From positions 1-54,305 of the forward strand of contig NZ_FWFZ01000025.1 in assembly GCF_900172355.1 (NCBI RefSeq): 54,305 nucleotides of DNA, read 5' to 3'. Under the pieces are notes generated by a model that saw nothing but the letters and a program-made list of their open reading frames with translations, ran no database searches and was not told the origin of the DNA. Shown piece by piece: positions 44,301 through 44,457 of this stretch. Positions within the stretch are counted from its first letter, which is position 1, and each line of letters starts with the position of its first letter. This stretch comes from Roseisalinus antarcticus. GTDB taxonomy: Bacteria; Pseudomonadota; Alphaproteobacteria; Rhodobacterales; Rhodobacteraceae. A program made the translations under genes and the position numbers.

Positions 44301-44341
44301 TTGTTGATCTTGGCTTCGGCCTCGTTGGCGCGTCGCTTCAA
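11375..44341 (-). CDS. Giant LEPR-XLL multidomain surface/secreted protein (~10,988 aa)
   Basis: A single uninterrupted frame of about 33 kb. Residue order, counted from the TTG at 44341: basic N-terminus; LEPRLLLSAD 41-50; pre-peptidase-C-like beta units 55-680; laminin-G-like domains about 681-861 and 1099-1284; more beta units and a lectin-like block about 1700-1925; about 17 CARDB-like repeats 2570-4778; IPT/TIG-like 4881-4968; FN3-like; propeller-like 5650-5910; nine cadherin/He_PIG-like repeats 6131-7018; RHS-like start about 7200-7450; dockerin-like about 7575-7617; a hydrophobic stretch about 8054-8103; propeller-like 8318-8770; lipase-like 8960-9230; coiled coil about 9444-9514; metzincin HEAGHALGLSD 10033-10043; cadherin-like 10266-10360; Gly/Ser/Thr linker; PKD 10604-10698; cohesin-like about 10825-10915; basic tail LRLFRR. 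TTG is preferred (AGGAAG 11 bases upstream); ATG at 44395 is the alternative and would add 18 residues including four Cys. Function is probably adhesion or matrix; this is inference. Confidence 0.93.
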   Translation of the reverse strand: MKRRANEAEAKINKSRDPSDRHAGSDGSHCPVDSAFQFETLEPRLLLSADLLPVAAQIDVPGERDRYTFTLDAERKLVFDAQEGPDRLRWNLTGPEGEIVRTRDFAASDADNQDDPVLTLAPGTYEIIVDAPGDETGAYRFRLLDIAAGGALTLGDEITLNQERATETAAWTFDAEAGDRLTFAPDASDFGVTVKLLDPDGEVVGTPESLNLIRFAPLERSGQYSLLIEGGYTGSSPRDIAFTLGKTPENVFAAALDDTISGTLGTPGGGLDVHEFEITEDILAVLDSIDTTSSSFRPLRVSLDGPDGTVLVTENLSGEDPVPLLLTPGTWRLHLSGEFEMDYTVSLRGAASAPAITAGETVTTTFDDTNRAGLYRLDAAANTRYVVSHSGENRQFRVIDPGGGILVDTRFGTDGSGFNVFEAGTYLIALEGYARPATATWSLAAESLDPPEAVDIGEILTATLEPGESKTWSFVGKGAPVLVDGDLRTASHSYDLRGPEGVIASDQPFDRYSISSRWEAILDAAVGETYYLTFTNEESSARDVALELVDFSDAPTLSGPGRLTLSLPEGRQARFVRLDRGSATRLTVDAAEPFAAQLFDANGAELPVSGFGGSFDLEGLTGPLYVGVEFAYDITDPREAVIALRTEPAPVPLDPDAGALAEQATEGVIGSGGLRVAGGLALEVAPPETLDVTGSLTVEGWFRPDLLGPDRTARTLFELGEEADALYLRVGGDGQIFGRAHFGPGSYGRAYFVNSGDAAVKSGEWSHLALVLDRAAGRMAIYLNGVEVGALDEGGLGLATTRPFYFGASRDTSDAPFRGDMDELRIWSDARTAAEIAASYQSAAVADAEGLVAAFGMEDPADLAAERSGSGAVGRLAGLPDDAGMVSTVMLGGDRQRWEMTLTETRRFYADHVFGGRVDLRDATGDLLERIDDGLTFNLLTLGPGRYTLSTEDQGLTAFRLLDAGDGAAPAPLGQVTQLDLPGASTTSILALEARKDQRLDIGWALPMQNDDAIRLAVFAPDGTLLKRSANVYSMGRMRLPADGRYIVAIEGQGSDRLGTEPVLARLRLRLDAPEADVQPLDTAPAIEAIWNTDPTGRTELDMTGSQTVTFPEAMIGDIGRTLTLSARIRTDSFGDQTIATLVADGREVLALVADGSEIVVRTLDFPTWTRTVSVRADDAIELFRPADVDAVIDRDAGTLTLYVDGQKRGSRLIDTSWFDAPGTLVLGGIADRFEPRFSGRISALRLRADAAAPDVLAAGHAGSWDPDDPALRLALTFEEGAGDALFNRTTAGGSALIAPVTDDAVTGRFRAHDDVVEYTFTRAAPGHLLLEGLSGPRAFYELYGPAGLLFSGDLDYHDIPESILPLGAGEYRLRLTPPTPEDLGAFAFRLLDAADATLIAPGDTVNVDTPSGLAGTLVTFDAEAGHRYRMLTEPDSAAEVDFFEARYLADTRRGAASWPVAWRDGRMFAYISGNQEPLFGAFTLDDRTVPAQPLTLGETVQGVLPRDGDQRDFAFTLDAATTLLPDMRAPSLRWELRDGEGRVVSGGGPLVDLGPGDYVFRVSGTRNGARDLPFVFTLYDAADIAETIGFNQEVTNRLRVSQRGVRLYALDIDGPADFDIETVDGVRFSGRSQIVSAAGNVVMDEWSLPERRVILPDAGRWYLLLQGFDFADETVANTSDRHRFIFDGGESEPTLGQSTADFETAGLGFDLGNARGEAARVIDDGTGNSLLRLTGVTDTSTTNTVFFDQTRAGLLGKAEIAFDMRAATLGGIGAQGRGFEIAWLPARELGVTGVTDFGPSAFGDDRHERTIYVALEITRASDGTTDHRIVLRRDRTEIAEIPVTADLARDAFQRLRVTLEEARGGVEITAGLTPPGESETILADAVYVASGLRLGAGRFAVRASTENSAGTANHDIDNVSITTAPGADGPIALGDLVEGVIEDLGDSGNYPVVIHDLVLDSETLIAFDALGGGSQLEWSLYGQNGRVRSAATFANSDGASYRDSDKPMLLGPGRYEIRVQADRFSGASGSYAFRLLDLGAVPDLPDETAPVDVALDPGNETRAFGFDAAAGEIVLVDVIAQTLGDVAIRLIGPHGEELRSVTNGDSQVDRDDLRDMAPVVLPWSGRYALLVEGVWSQTAPNDITFQMRRVPTLSEALTLGETVTADIDQPGRVRAYTFTLTEPEVVFVNAMAAEDLRAQWRLVGPEGTVGAREFPSSNANSVIGPAAYVLGPGDYRLTISNEDDRTGTAAFSVIAAGAAAPLAPGDSASFDLPAGQTGRILALSVTGGEDYRIEASLPDDSSVLSLLGPDGRRLTKTRMRDAADLIRFTAPADGLVYLVLEQRRFADPETVSITFAGDAIPQIPVSLGDRVDLDLAGAERRDLTFSLTGPEDVWVDVLAGSANTAWRLIGPDGEIGSGDFAGDYGGPGSPFFRLAAGDYRLRVEGAGPSALRLLAASAGAALDPGSPVTVRLDPASGAKMFRFDGTAGEAIFIDVVSGGAFGRSTLFGPSGQVVDSFGLTDSGRLILPEDGAYMLVAAGGRPDSDPAQEYRLALFDNLDPAPVEIPTTDDVAGPDLTVADLSIVGSAVAGETLALTWRSVNAGSEPASGMVQERITVRNRDTGAILASSQLTLDLTSPLAAGGGVDRSLDLALPAGADGAGPIAVQVVTDSGNALAERNPGGDAEGNNTATLEAESELPQFPNLVIADITPPDLTGWAPGQAVTIRWTTRNDGNAAASGGWTEALVISTRTGIVDRLEVAVASALAAGASAERSVQFIVPAGEAATDMFTLEVRLDTGGDVAESAPGIDAEADNIDTGEIVAAPDLALEDVAIVTAEPRAGDPLTIGWTDSNIGTLPTPDTLYHTVVVRDDTSGDVLLTRTRSFAGLDVGESAARQFVIDLPVEAVGPLRVEIELNERTDGTRGFTELTANVFSGYYNNDARIDLVAAEPRLADLSVSPPRAPGAALAGAEITVDWTVSNDGSTATSVSDWTDRVVLTQASAPGGAGDIVLGEVARSAALASGDSYEGSLTLRLPSLAAGTWSIFVIADADSALQEPGTRANNLSAAHEIAVSVPDVNLAVGAVSAAPARLFAGATTDVGWQVTNAGTERAAAGRVDRIYLSTDDTLSAGDRLLAEVTGGAALESGASQARTERVTIPGDVAGDLRLIVVTDATGAIAESDEADNTGAAALAVQGRSAPDLVVDSVSAPSGANAGSPIDITFRIRNTGDEAARGPWQDSIALVDPVTGDTREGLITVERGFDLAPGAEYEVTQRVFLPDDLSGSYAVRVTADTLDRVFEGGLEDSFADSAPIVIGQADLAVETVSIPGAGAARAGEDLLVEWTVRNDAGFAAIGARTDTVWLSRDGQFDPETDIRLADLTRPDGLDPDASESLSATVRLPLAVAGNLTIFVQANSGSTIPEEGGTRGNVAGQALRIADTDYPDLAVTAFSAPGELRGTFFRGTFDWTVDNAGAAATRADVWIDELWLVDGDGDETRIGQFTRAGALAPGESYSRSETIGFDVPDGVYRVELRTDPAGAVVQQAGAAGNDIDGQEIVLARGPSVDLAVRDVAAQGTGGLRGGDRVEVSWTVENVGTLSTALAFRTASSIRDLVKVVEADSGQVREFAIVDRPGYLGPGECYSGQAELVLPTDLDGDYRIEVETNTARIYELRRDDNTASSAAFAVTPGPGPDLRIVSFGSPDTADEGEVVTLSWVLENAGTSDLEGDYVETIHFVANADADGRLGGTTQVYELTTQGGLQIGDRLERTARIDTDAIGGFVRGGWFEVSVELPRGSAQRDGDSGNNRLTAEIDVVPAPRPDLQVSAINAPDTITAGETLSLDFIVQNLGAAGADGRWTDRVALVSDPDASLDGADFIEVENASALAVGAEYRSAAVEIAVPQRAEGTYYLVVETNLRGLDEFGATDNNRLTRAIEVAGIPFADLAVSDVSGPDQVLAGATAEVSYTVTNLGEAETRQGAFLEQIWLTRDRNRPRPSSSEGDILLRTITRDSGVLGPLAGYDTSAVVTIPETLETGRWHLTPWIDPFDTEPEETFSDNVNPDDPNTPDGNNFKAGGGRNAEVIVIGRPAPVQRSDLAVAGLEMAPAPGTDGTYQDVTMRFENRGDLTIAAGDWGWNLDISDHPAAATNAYNLDYYAGIFNSMDGENVEIAPGETVTVTKRFRIGPQVEGRFLVLDVSSASDARPDNDLAYRDVSFSQQVTDLEVTDIQLEASAIAGTRTEVTYTVTNVSGGPLWPGTDTLYDQIWLSLGPGNDTYVKLETVGTSFDAPLAPGERYSNTRQVDIPVDIGDGDYRIHVRANAPGGSTFATKLGFDRTGSIRTEGRGFQYQNLAYDVFDDGNVLGADIRIGTLAPDLVITRFEAPDTVVAGETFTAVIEVRNQGNAIAAPTWIDRLVLSADGQLSEDDHLPDPADPEGGADNGTLAEIALDPGESYEAEIEARVHYTLDGTFKLLAMADGGGLRGIDPVPGVRAGGLRLLDLQASETVGEGAGESNNLSVRDITVLPADRPDIVIESLDVPDRVVAGEEVTLTYRLRNDGTAVPADLARIYARIGFGLPGASGTISAALPQEAGSVPVMAPGETEEGEITFRIPFTATEGTYVLNFQADYWRNWPNGQVFETAAGEANNRLERAIAVDLPAPADLRPDNLTAPASARSGDPIQVTWSAVNAGSNAVRGPWTDAVYLSRDGTLDTGDILIGKVTTEADLPAGESRSLTLDTVLPGVAEGSWRVIVRSDVFNDVYEADREVDNVAVSATPLTVTVPRLSLGETVSLDLPAGEERLFRIDAPPGQTLQVLSEGADGAADLYIAYDRAASRGDFDASDAGQGGTGSRVVIPGTEPGSYYLLVRSSGAGESVTVTPRLLPLAIDDVAADRLGAGAYVTTTIRGSQFSPEAIPRLSRPGATAFEPVAWQVVDATTIVATFDLTGAPRGLYDVSVTNPSGARAVLPYRLNVERAVSGDIGVSINGPRSVSQTDTLADFVVSVRNEANIDAPYVYFQTFLPELGTQFFLSDTDPAIRMTPSSGLRGTFGDGAGFYGELDPQVQVGKRHLTAGYVFDLAPGLSGTTQVTQHVYPGRGIGSFSRPSRADLGFNSWIGVSATPLSRAEFVSHQTGIAEALRRVIIDDSDSPPALLALAADEGTWVQLYLAGLEEAGVLRPEQGVPEAREDPRVASLLAVVAGSASLGPIGSRSEGATTTRDFFERLIVYYRDAASLRDALFLPTEAAPENGALTVQQDEATPLVGGKTAFLARDFLVRFPQFNGVEDGGAGADNALLRALGPAALGGDGPAAFSLREFLRSEGLSDGSALMTGPVTSETEDRVPLGRDLPYTIGVTNDDPDRPVYEMRIVSDLSPALDPTSFALGDMRLGDIAIDVPDGRWGFQRDYDFTASRGFVLRVSAGVNVLEDPATATWLLQAIDPATGEVLTGGDSGLLQPGETAEVGYTLRLAPALFSGETVAGAARILLDGRPPLDVRSASATADVRAPNTQLTVERRSDTTYELSWSATDDLGLGHVSLFVSVDGGGFTLLQGRSPDVSGTYVFEGAAGASYEFLALATDRAGNRERPTSGIATPSDGPPVDLGAPVAVAGTTRETPVQEPDVAIPENPLFGAALGAGPTPYQTPLTPAEYDSVNAPFVAEAFATGIPGSSAGLGPLASVEAPDGTILISGGETRNAIWRLPEDGGVAGDPLVFLDTPVYDMKFDAEGRLWAATGGGPLLRLDPDSAEIIGRYGEAMGLSIAPTPDGSGVYVAGVEGLFLFDIATEAFTAVNRDLDLRLGSIAIGPDGAVWGTGWPDRREVVRLADDGRVTRLARFDVPIDSIGFGPAGSVFENLAVISTNSGPDGGGGQLYLLEPGSGETALIAADGTRGDNVTLTRDGRILVSQSGQVDLVKPVTVPEVTGFVPAADAIAVAPVAFVDVTFDQAMLQAATDAPGSVLNPDLFTLTDGDGTPVTPDFVLWDAETNTARLAVKGLEAGDWSLEVSAALLSAYRVPLAGAVTHDFEVVAELSALLEVSVVNTRLDRETGTLSYDVTVTNISGRNLRLPFLLALAGGPDESGRLPVAPDGISGDGRYLLDLGGELGGDGLLGAGESTTARTVRIDTEGNRTGDYRVGAVGGYGDNTAPVITSDPVTEAAIGTAYSYTPEATDFEGDLLFYDLQEAPEGMQIDRRTGAITWTPGATAAAQVPVVLHVFDSLGAGTLQRYTIAVETGNTAPAFVAPPTDATVREGELIELRLTANDADGDRVVLAADALPPGAAFDPGTGVFSWRPGYGDAGLYTDLRFIARDGSARTDILVPIRATEGRAPPTLEAPGVRSVREGERMVIRLDGAGAGGADLTFSALVNGLPTGATLDAETGVFAWTPGHDQADVYDVVFAVSDGATTVRRETRITVTETNGAPRLLNLDGWQAYEGDPLAVTIFAYDPDNPTYRPPMRDVPTQSDPDGELIPRVLGAERTVEVRILSGLPDGASFDPETWALTWTPGFDQAGTYEIEIEATDDGGATGTPLTVRDTLTLTVLERNTAPVPEDPGALAVASGETREITLRATDPEGGDISLALENDLGGTALPGFASFTDNGDGTGTLRLAPGDGDRGAYGLRLRAIDTGDATGGNVAEGTLSIPLTITSANEPPMIAPIFDTVAIAGQELRLPIELSDLDGEDLTLTPTGLPQGATIETGDGAPVLVWTPGTADIGPHDISLTASDGGNGDPSLAREATEAFVLTVRSQNAAPALTYPGARTGAPGQRFALTLEAVDLDGDPLHFAAEGLPAGATLDPLTGAFDWTPRRTQSGETTVTFIASDGAAEDRQSVTFTVEVPNRAPRFLPVATDHAVREGGSFDLNIRVRDDEGDLFRVDLVEGPEGAVYVPEDDRISWQTGFEDAGTHRIVLRAIDEYGAEQRLTLTLRVSDVNRAPSFAPSDILTEVGRDTTFALAATDADGDALTYSVENAPEGLSLDAATGVVTWIPAPGQSGRYSPVFVASDGETDVRRAVVLDVSARPLEPSLRLELTPAFPGLPGQPVVIRPVVVGGAVAALTVEGDPVTLDGNGVARFTPPGPGRFDVKLTVRDADGDLFEADQTIRVRDPADRDAPVLTLDPLPAGGRVTAPVTISGQIADANLDGWRITLIPRAGRGAPVVLAEGDAPASGALTTIDPARLADGFYTLRVEARDIGGRRTLREAVVTIDQPAKDGRLTRAQTDLQVTVGGVDFDLVRSYDSLSDRTGSRGTLGTGWSFRGLDIDLRSELDGVSSTRFGAFPPLREGTRVIVTLPDGSAETFAFAPEVETVDGLRLISPAWQAQGSNGWALQSAPTLLKEANGRYFDAATGEPYNPAANEGPEDYRLTAPGGRVWAIDSARGVTGITDPDGASVLVTSTGLTGADGSRLAFERDETGAVSSVRAPDGRSLHYRRDGDGRLVLVLDADGQATRFGYDDAGRLTHSVGTGGGTAFPDGPGGAPAPRPIDEDLGGLATLSGGTVSGSFGAEPLLLAAGFRPAELGSSASGRIFLRLEAEGDVAGVTWRGADPVSEVRTGAGKVFVVAVDRPGEGLLALTGTGDFTLRISVAGDLDTDGDVDADDATAMGAGRDLTGDGVADSADAALFAANYGLVPNRAPELASGAAGLKTYVDLTRGFAVDDIFLDANNDPVFARVLDATGGVAQVDSGRLVFDPTDGFSGTASVTLTLTDGYLSSGPLSLDIEVSAADLLALDFSERRILFDDVGDAVPFSITADFEGEEDVPVPFDWANGRFTTAGIAELTQTGLLRGTGQGHTALMVSRDGVSAATAVGVYSEQSMIDLLSWLGNIDAYPDAVTIVPEGGSRQIVTSLGTDQKRFVGAAADGTVYAVADTGVVTVTEDGLIEAVAPGETTVTVVHAYGEETITVRVEAPVTGAARDINAEGGILRTDDGIEVAVGPGQFSGDSRIEVARRDLASAQDGVTPLIDWFDPLGAFEFDYSGGDLNGPIQIGVDAGGQAQSGEQVAFFRKISLPTGPGNALEDYWAIFDTGTVDADGMARTASPPFPGFSDRGVVLAARASVPMKQVTFTAADQMLATATMVTLMTAPLFGAVGALAAVGTIGTLNAHILAPKILGAAKRDHYFKVGELYYNKDGSLAYNKDGPANGDPPTPLDFELDASLDRETISVQPAPGITPDTRSNGVVPPVDAAAQAVPVIDSASIDVDRIGATRLTLTGFMFADETDGLAAADIRDSRLRIKYGDTEFFIYGEEYKDVSVTAGSAGYRFTNSLTVDVPDSVLLGKAAIFVERPGFNADENLPRPWPDDTPYITSNAFHVRNTGGYGFIPEDVAGVGPEVITVVDTRTGAEGGDDQTVYQLALPDEDVGLVYDVIPTDDLAMAFVQTVRGVYVMDTTTLRWYDTDPQSAKIDPLRIPGGGLSTMTLDPNGRYLYLAARDKIWTVDLRPGTPHHLVPQVMATLDVSAGATEQFAFLEGQLRNRQIESIAVNADGTRLFALVPDRYTDLDGQRTREGRVLAFNVDPEAPRPGETVADGEEPAPGTAWGDRIRIKAGPQLFSGQGGARLRDGGIVVGRGPLKLQPTPVADRMILNVRHDYRNGLKQLIILDADPRNFQVDFQNIQASPEGAALDQPGAGLALLENSAYSIRRQNGFVFGSPKFDLDIQRAQKLLLLPDMSYGFVIDQSKRFIDFRAQATVENATQVGAKIGVIRDPLGVLGGQPTYLGATTPIPGATIWDAELNADSDRLYAQYNRTGNTLIFDVRELIYRAQNGGAENRTLPLDDATRFQSRDPVNLDPLDVHPDSNYIGLQPISSLTLDPVPEPVKNYGDNEDGLTLSWTFDAPGEVGNGQGPGGLAPYSKVYISTAFDGLGLFPDNAPSHPLVDDTFDLQFFEDDYNPGRIFTSDLGLARGYAHEITADGSLRTYVEQLDDIKRTELRIDPAFLEVLTAGQTFFWGVQVGEDGQRGTQTFKTAPRPSDATYGPVTFISHGFQTFPTSLDSAIGNPSFQTPDQAEELAAMVARSSGDGIVLHYDKASGKFVDRETGATNLAAIGAGKPLVLLADWAKEADITDTGFAEAAADAMFAALMNLNEGTGGALDDAPFHFIGYNRGAVVNSEMIQRLATHLPGKTDIQMTTIDPFDQSQESLKIPLKSIVTTGKDINDLISVITAAGTILSGASGNAAGAAGGAALLFKQRALSKALEKIITISDALGVKISTIDWNDFKDPDVKRWDNVRFADNYYQTAATAKTGLAGRLFTLSANGRSLADTANVDVDLSKYATGFGQDDFAFLKGVSLPIDVPFLSSQSLTFDTGVGGPSERALAWYAGTIYTTADTFNGYTLWRSHRQVGQPVEVLGTVFEDAETYDQGGWYVARPQWLGDAAKITAGRKAADDSTISSPPGVIREGVGEGWFYSWSGGGDIYRPKTPNSVRTYPASHDNTEVTKIPGVAVPTVFNGNFEHGTRQSLANMLLSKLKIEDFLAKQTEKIKLAKARKELAAANKDTDAFLEASRDLASAETEYTKTSEVLKRSASAFGRFPYSYELPGWSFHGGGGFDFGLELEGYDFTTDLAGLFVMETNPADIVKEVLGKVFDYFGGKLVDAAIKKLMISQLTSELEQDLSDTSSAAYKSFLLELSDENTATSKRASQITALIKQLDTFLSDTLIQDQIIKNITLPDYVDPTKTITLDKLLEVDSSGTVNPVGIQAAQSYVQKGLTAMFERTFKDVLTSDYALLMGGQEVLKLLVGAARGPDNPALDLLGLSDPINTLLDKVIDRVAQFDRIAHNRFWLPETGANYLTFETTSPLGLTEDAGVDVYFVSPEVDEASVTGPDSAGVLHHARVTLPTGVFASKVHAVEIPQGIKGQMVKIILSNDKLDDDSWDFAISPDGSAPDLADARAFIARSAEEVSPETQTISQVYLLDEIKLAAQKPDAGSPAQAMPAAAPAAPGSLSDSDARRLLAAAVAAWSGAGVEGRGRIETLAALEVEVADLAGSLVALYDNGRITLDRDAAGHGWFVDETPAQDVEFAGARIDGARVALNGAALGRMDALSVLMHEAGHALGLSDLAAGEDGPAIMRGTLRPGERLAPDAAAVAAIPGPAGALAAARHALRVAPQGVDVSNGDFSGGLTGWATAGDVAAEGGGAVLREVGDGTISSLAQAFTLPAGATRLTLTLSDIVLQGDPARAPDAFEIALTDPATGSALRRLDDLGGTDALVSIQRDGTVYFGPGVTVSGVAASGGTLADMSGPVTISLSLAALGGGAAVQIGFDLLSFGSRGSRVTVDDIALDLTNGAPVARDDTARTDEGNAVILDVLANDSDPDGDPLVIEITRQPAQGAAVLNADGTITFTPAQDMSGTASFDYRVGDGIAFSPSATATIEVTPDQTGGGGTGGTGGGSGGSTGGGSIGGGTGGSTGGGTGGSTGGGSTGGGSTGGGSTGGGSTGGNTGGGGTTTGGTQTGDAGGGTDSSLQGGAGSDSAVGGTGGDTLSPSDGTDVPVGGESPRTDDGAAAPGGGQPGPDEPVTTPTTPAEAPQDLGQGGTAGPGTAADPGRTAGRGGAAGSGAAMRAGAGSAPAGTGAGPASGGTTAARGGAIASGLPSDPFALNAPSNLAIGAASGESLPGAPVCSPELERRLGDAVISLRALTAPDDPLRLRLSDAEPGALDELLGWRIDWGDGTRDEGTEAALPEKVFDAPGLYRIRVTLRMADGTYTTVLVVQVGDTDPVFVRSLSADRRVLEVVFSRAVDPLRVELDAGRFADAALIGPDGAPVPGTFSFADDARRLRFVPDAAPLALGSYRLTLRSGQAAFADIFGCALDGDRDRVAGGDYRTSFEIQVEEARAAAPREVPVMARNLGGLRSAEVEIRLPTGLTAEVLPGAALPPGATLAASPSPDGLTLKIDSPYPLPDGPGEIARLGLRLGADAMPAGDSRIVATARPGPVAAGPGTAPVAASVTAPVSAAEAPSLVLDTIAPTLLALGGGAAGKGSWRKDFIADRKPRGGGGTPGLRLFRR
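12944..12997 (-). other. Two degenerate RTX-like nonapeptides
   Basis: Encodes GGAGSDSAV followed directly by GGTGGDTLS, fitting the GGxGxDxUx calcium-binding consensus of type-I-secreted proteins. Only two copies are seen, within a low-complexity linker, so chance cannot be excluded. Confidence 0.4.
13068..13220 (-). repeat. 15-bp coding tandem repeat (Gly-Gly-Ser/Thr linker)
   Basis: Imperfect copies of GGTGCTGCCGCCWCC on the plus strand encode GGGSTGGGST-like linker on the minus strand, between the cadherin-like unit and the Ala/Pro-rich segment of the giant protein. Such arrays are prone to length change. Confidence 0.8.
14213..14245 (-). other. Matrixin-like zinc site HEAGHALGLSD in the giant protein
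   Basis: LMHEAGHALGLSD matches the metzincin HExxHxxGxxH/D pattern with Asp as third ligand. About 10 residues later AIMRGTLRPGERL supplies a possible Met-turn. Residues 10033-10043 of the chain. Confidence 0.7.
17069..17083 (-). other. Degenerate lipase-type nucleophile elbow GYNRG
   Basis: The giant protein has VTFISHGFQ (about 120 residues upstream) and FHFIGYNRGAVVNSEM, the layout of an alpha/beta-hydrolase oxyanion strand and nucleophile elbow. The expected Ser is Asn (AAT codon, residue 9089), so the domain is probably catalytically dead. Confidence 0.5.
21491..21619 (-). other. Dockerin-type calcium-binding pair
   Basis: Encodes DTDGDVDADDATAMG and DLTGDGVADSADAALFAANYG, two EF-hand-like loops spaced as in type-I dockerin domains, followed by an N-x-APEL Ig-like unit. 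Confidence 0.7.
22000..22740 (-). other. RHS/DUF6531-like segment
   Basis: Contains DFDLVRSYDSLS, GTLGTGWSF, a GRVWAIDSARGVTGITDPDG segment and YD-like units (LHYRRDGDGRLVLVLDADGQ, FGYDDAGRLTHSVG). This is the start of an RHS-type shell, but only two or three YD units are present and no core RHS motif follows, so it is a short or relict version. Confidence 0.6.
23300..25950 (-). other. Nine cadherin / He_PIG-like Ig repeats
   Basis: Each unit of about 90-110 residues starts N-x-AP and contains D-x-DGD, a GLPxGAxxDxxTGxFxWTPG segment and a closing SDG...V motif. The DGD and DxD groups are likely calcium ligands that would stiffen the rod outside the cell. Confidence 0.75.
30010..36630 (-). 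other. About 17 tandem CARDB-like repeats
   Basis: Repeats of 120-150 residues begin with patterns such as PDLTVADLSI, ADLAVETVSI or PDLQVSAINAP. They continue with a W/F-T-V-x-N-x-G core, a WTDRVxLS turn, a LxxGxSY segment and end in DxxNNxxxxxIxV. This is the CARDB cell-adhesion-related beta-sandwich pattern. Copies are divergent at the protein level, so the array is ancient rather than recently expanded. Confidence 0.75.
44192..44221 (-). other. LEPR-XLL sorting motif in the giant protein
   Basis: Encodes LEPRLLLSAD preceded by FET, 41 residues from the TTG start. This is the N-terminal signature of very long secreted bacterial proteins (LEPR-XLL domain). It precedes a short Leu/Ala-rich stretch (LLPVAA) but no normal signal peptide, so it may itself be the export signal. 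Confidence 0.85.
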
Positions 44342-44457
44342 ACCGTCGTCGCACTTCCTGCACTGTATACTACACCGCCCCGGGGCGGGGCACATCCGGT
44401 CCGCTTCGGGGGGCAAGTGGTTGTGATTTAGATGATTGTGTGTCGAAACTGGCCCCC
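44342..44457. promoter_or_regulatory. Divergent promoter region between giant gene and HlyD gene
   Basis: The short gap holds a 14-bp perfect palindrome (CCGCCCCGGGGCGG, 44375-44388), a GTATAC core (44365-44370) and a TGTGATTTAGAT stretch (44422-44433) that could act as an extended -10 for the plus-strand gene. AGGAAG at 44352-44357 (minus strand) is the likely ribosome site of the giant gene. No clear -35 elements are seen. Confidence 0.35.
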
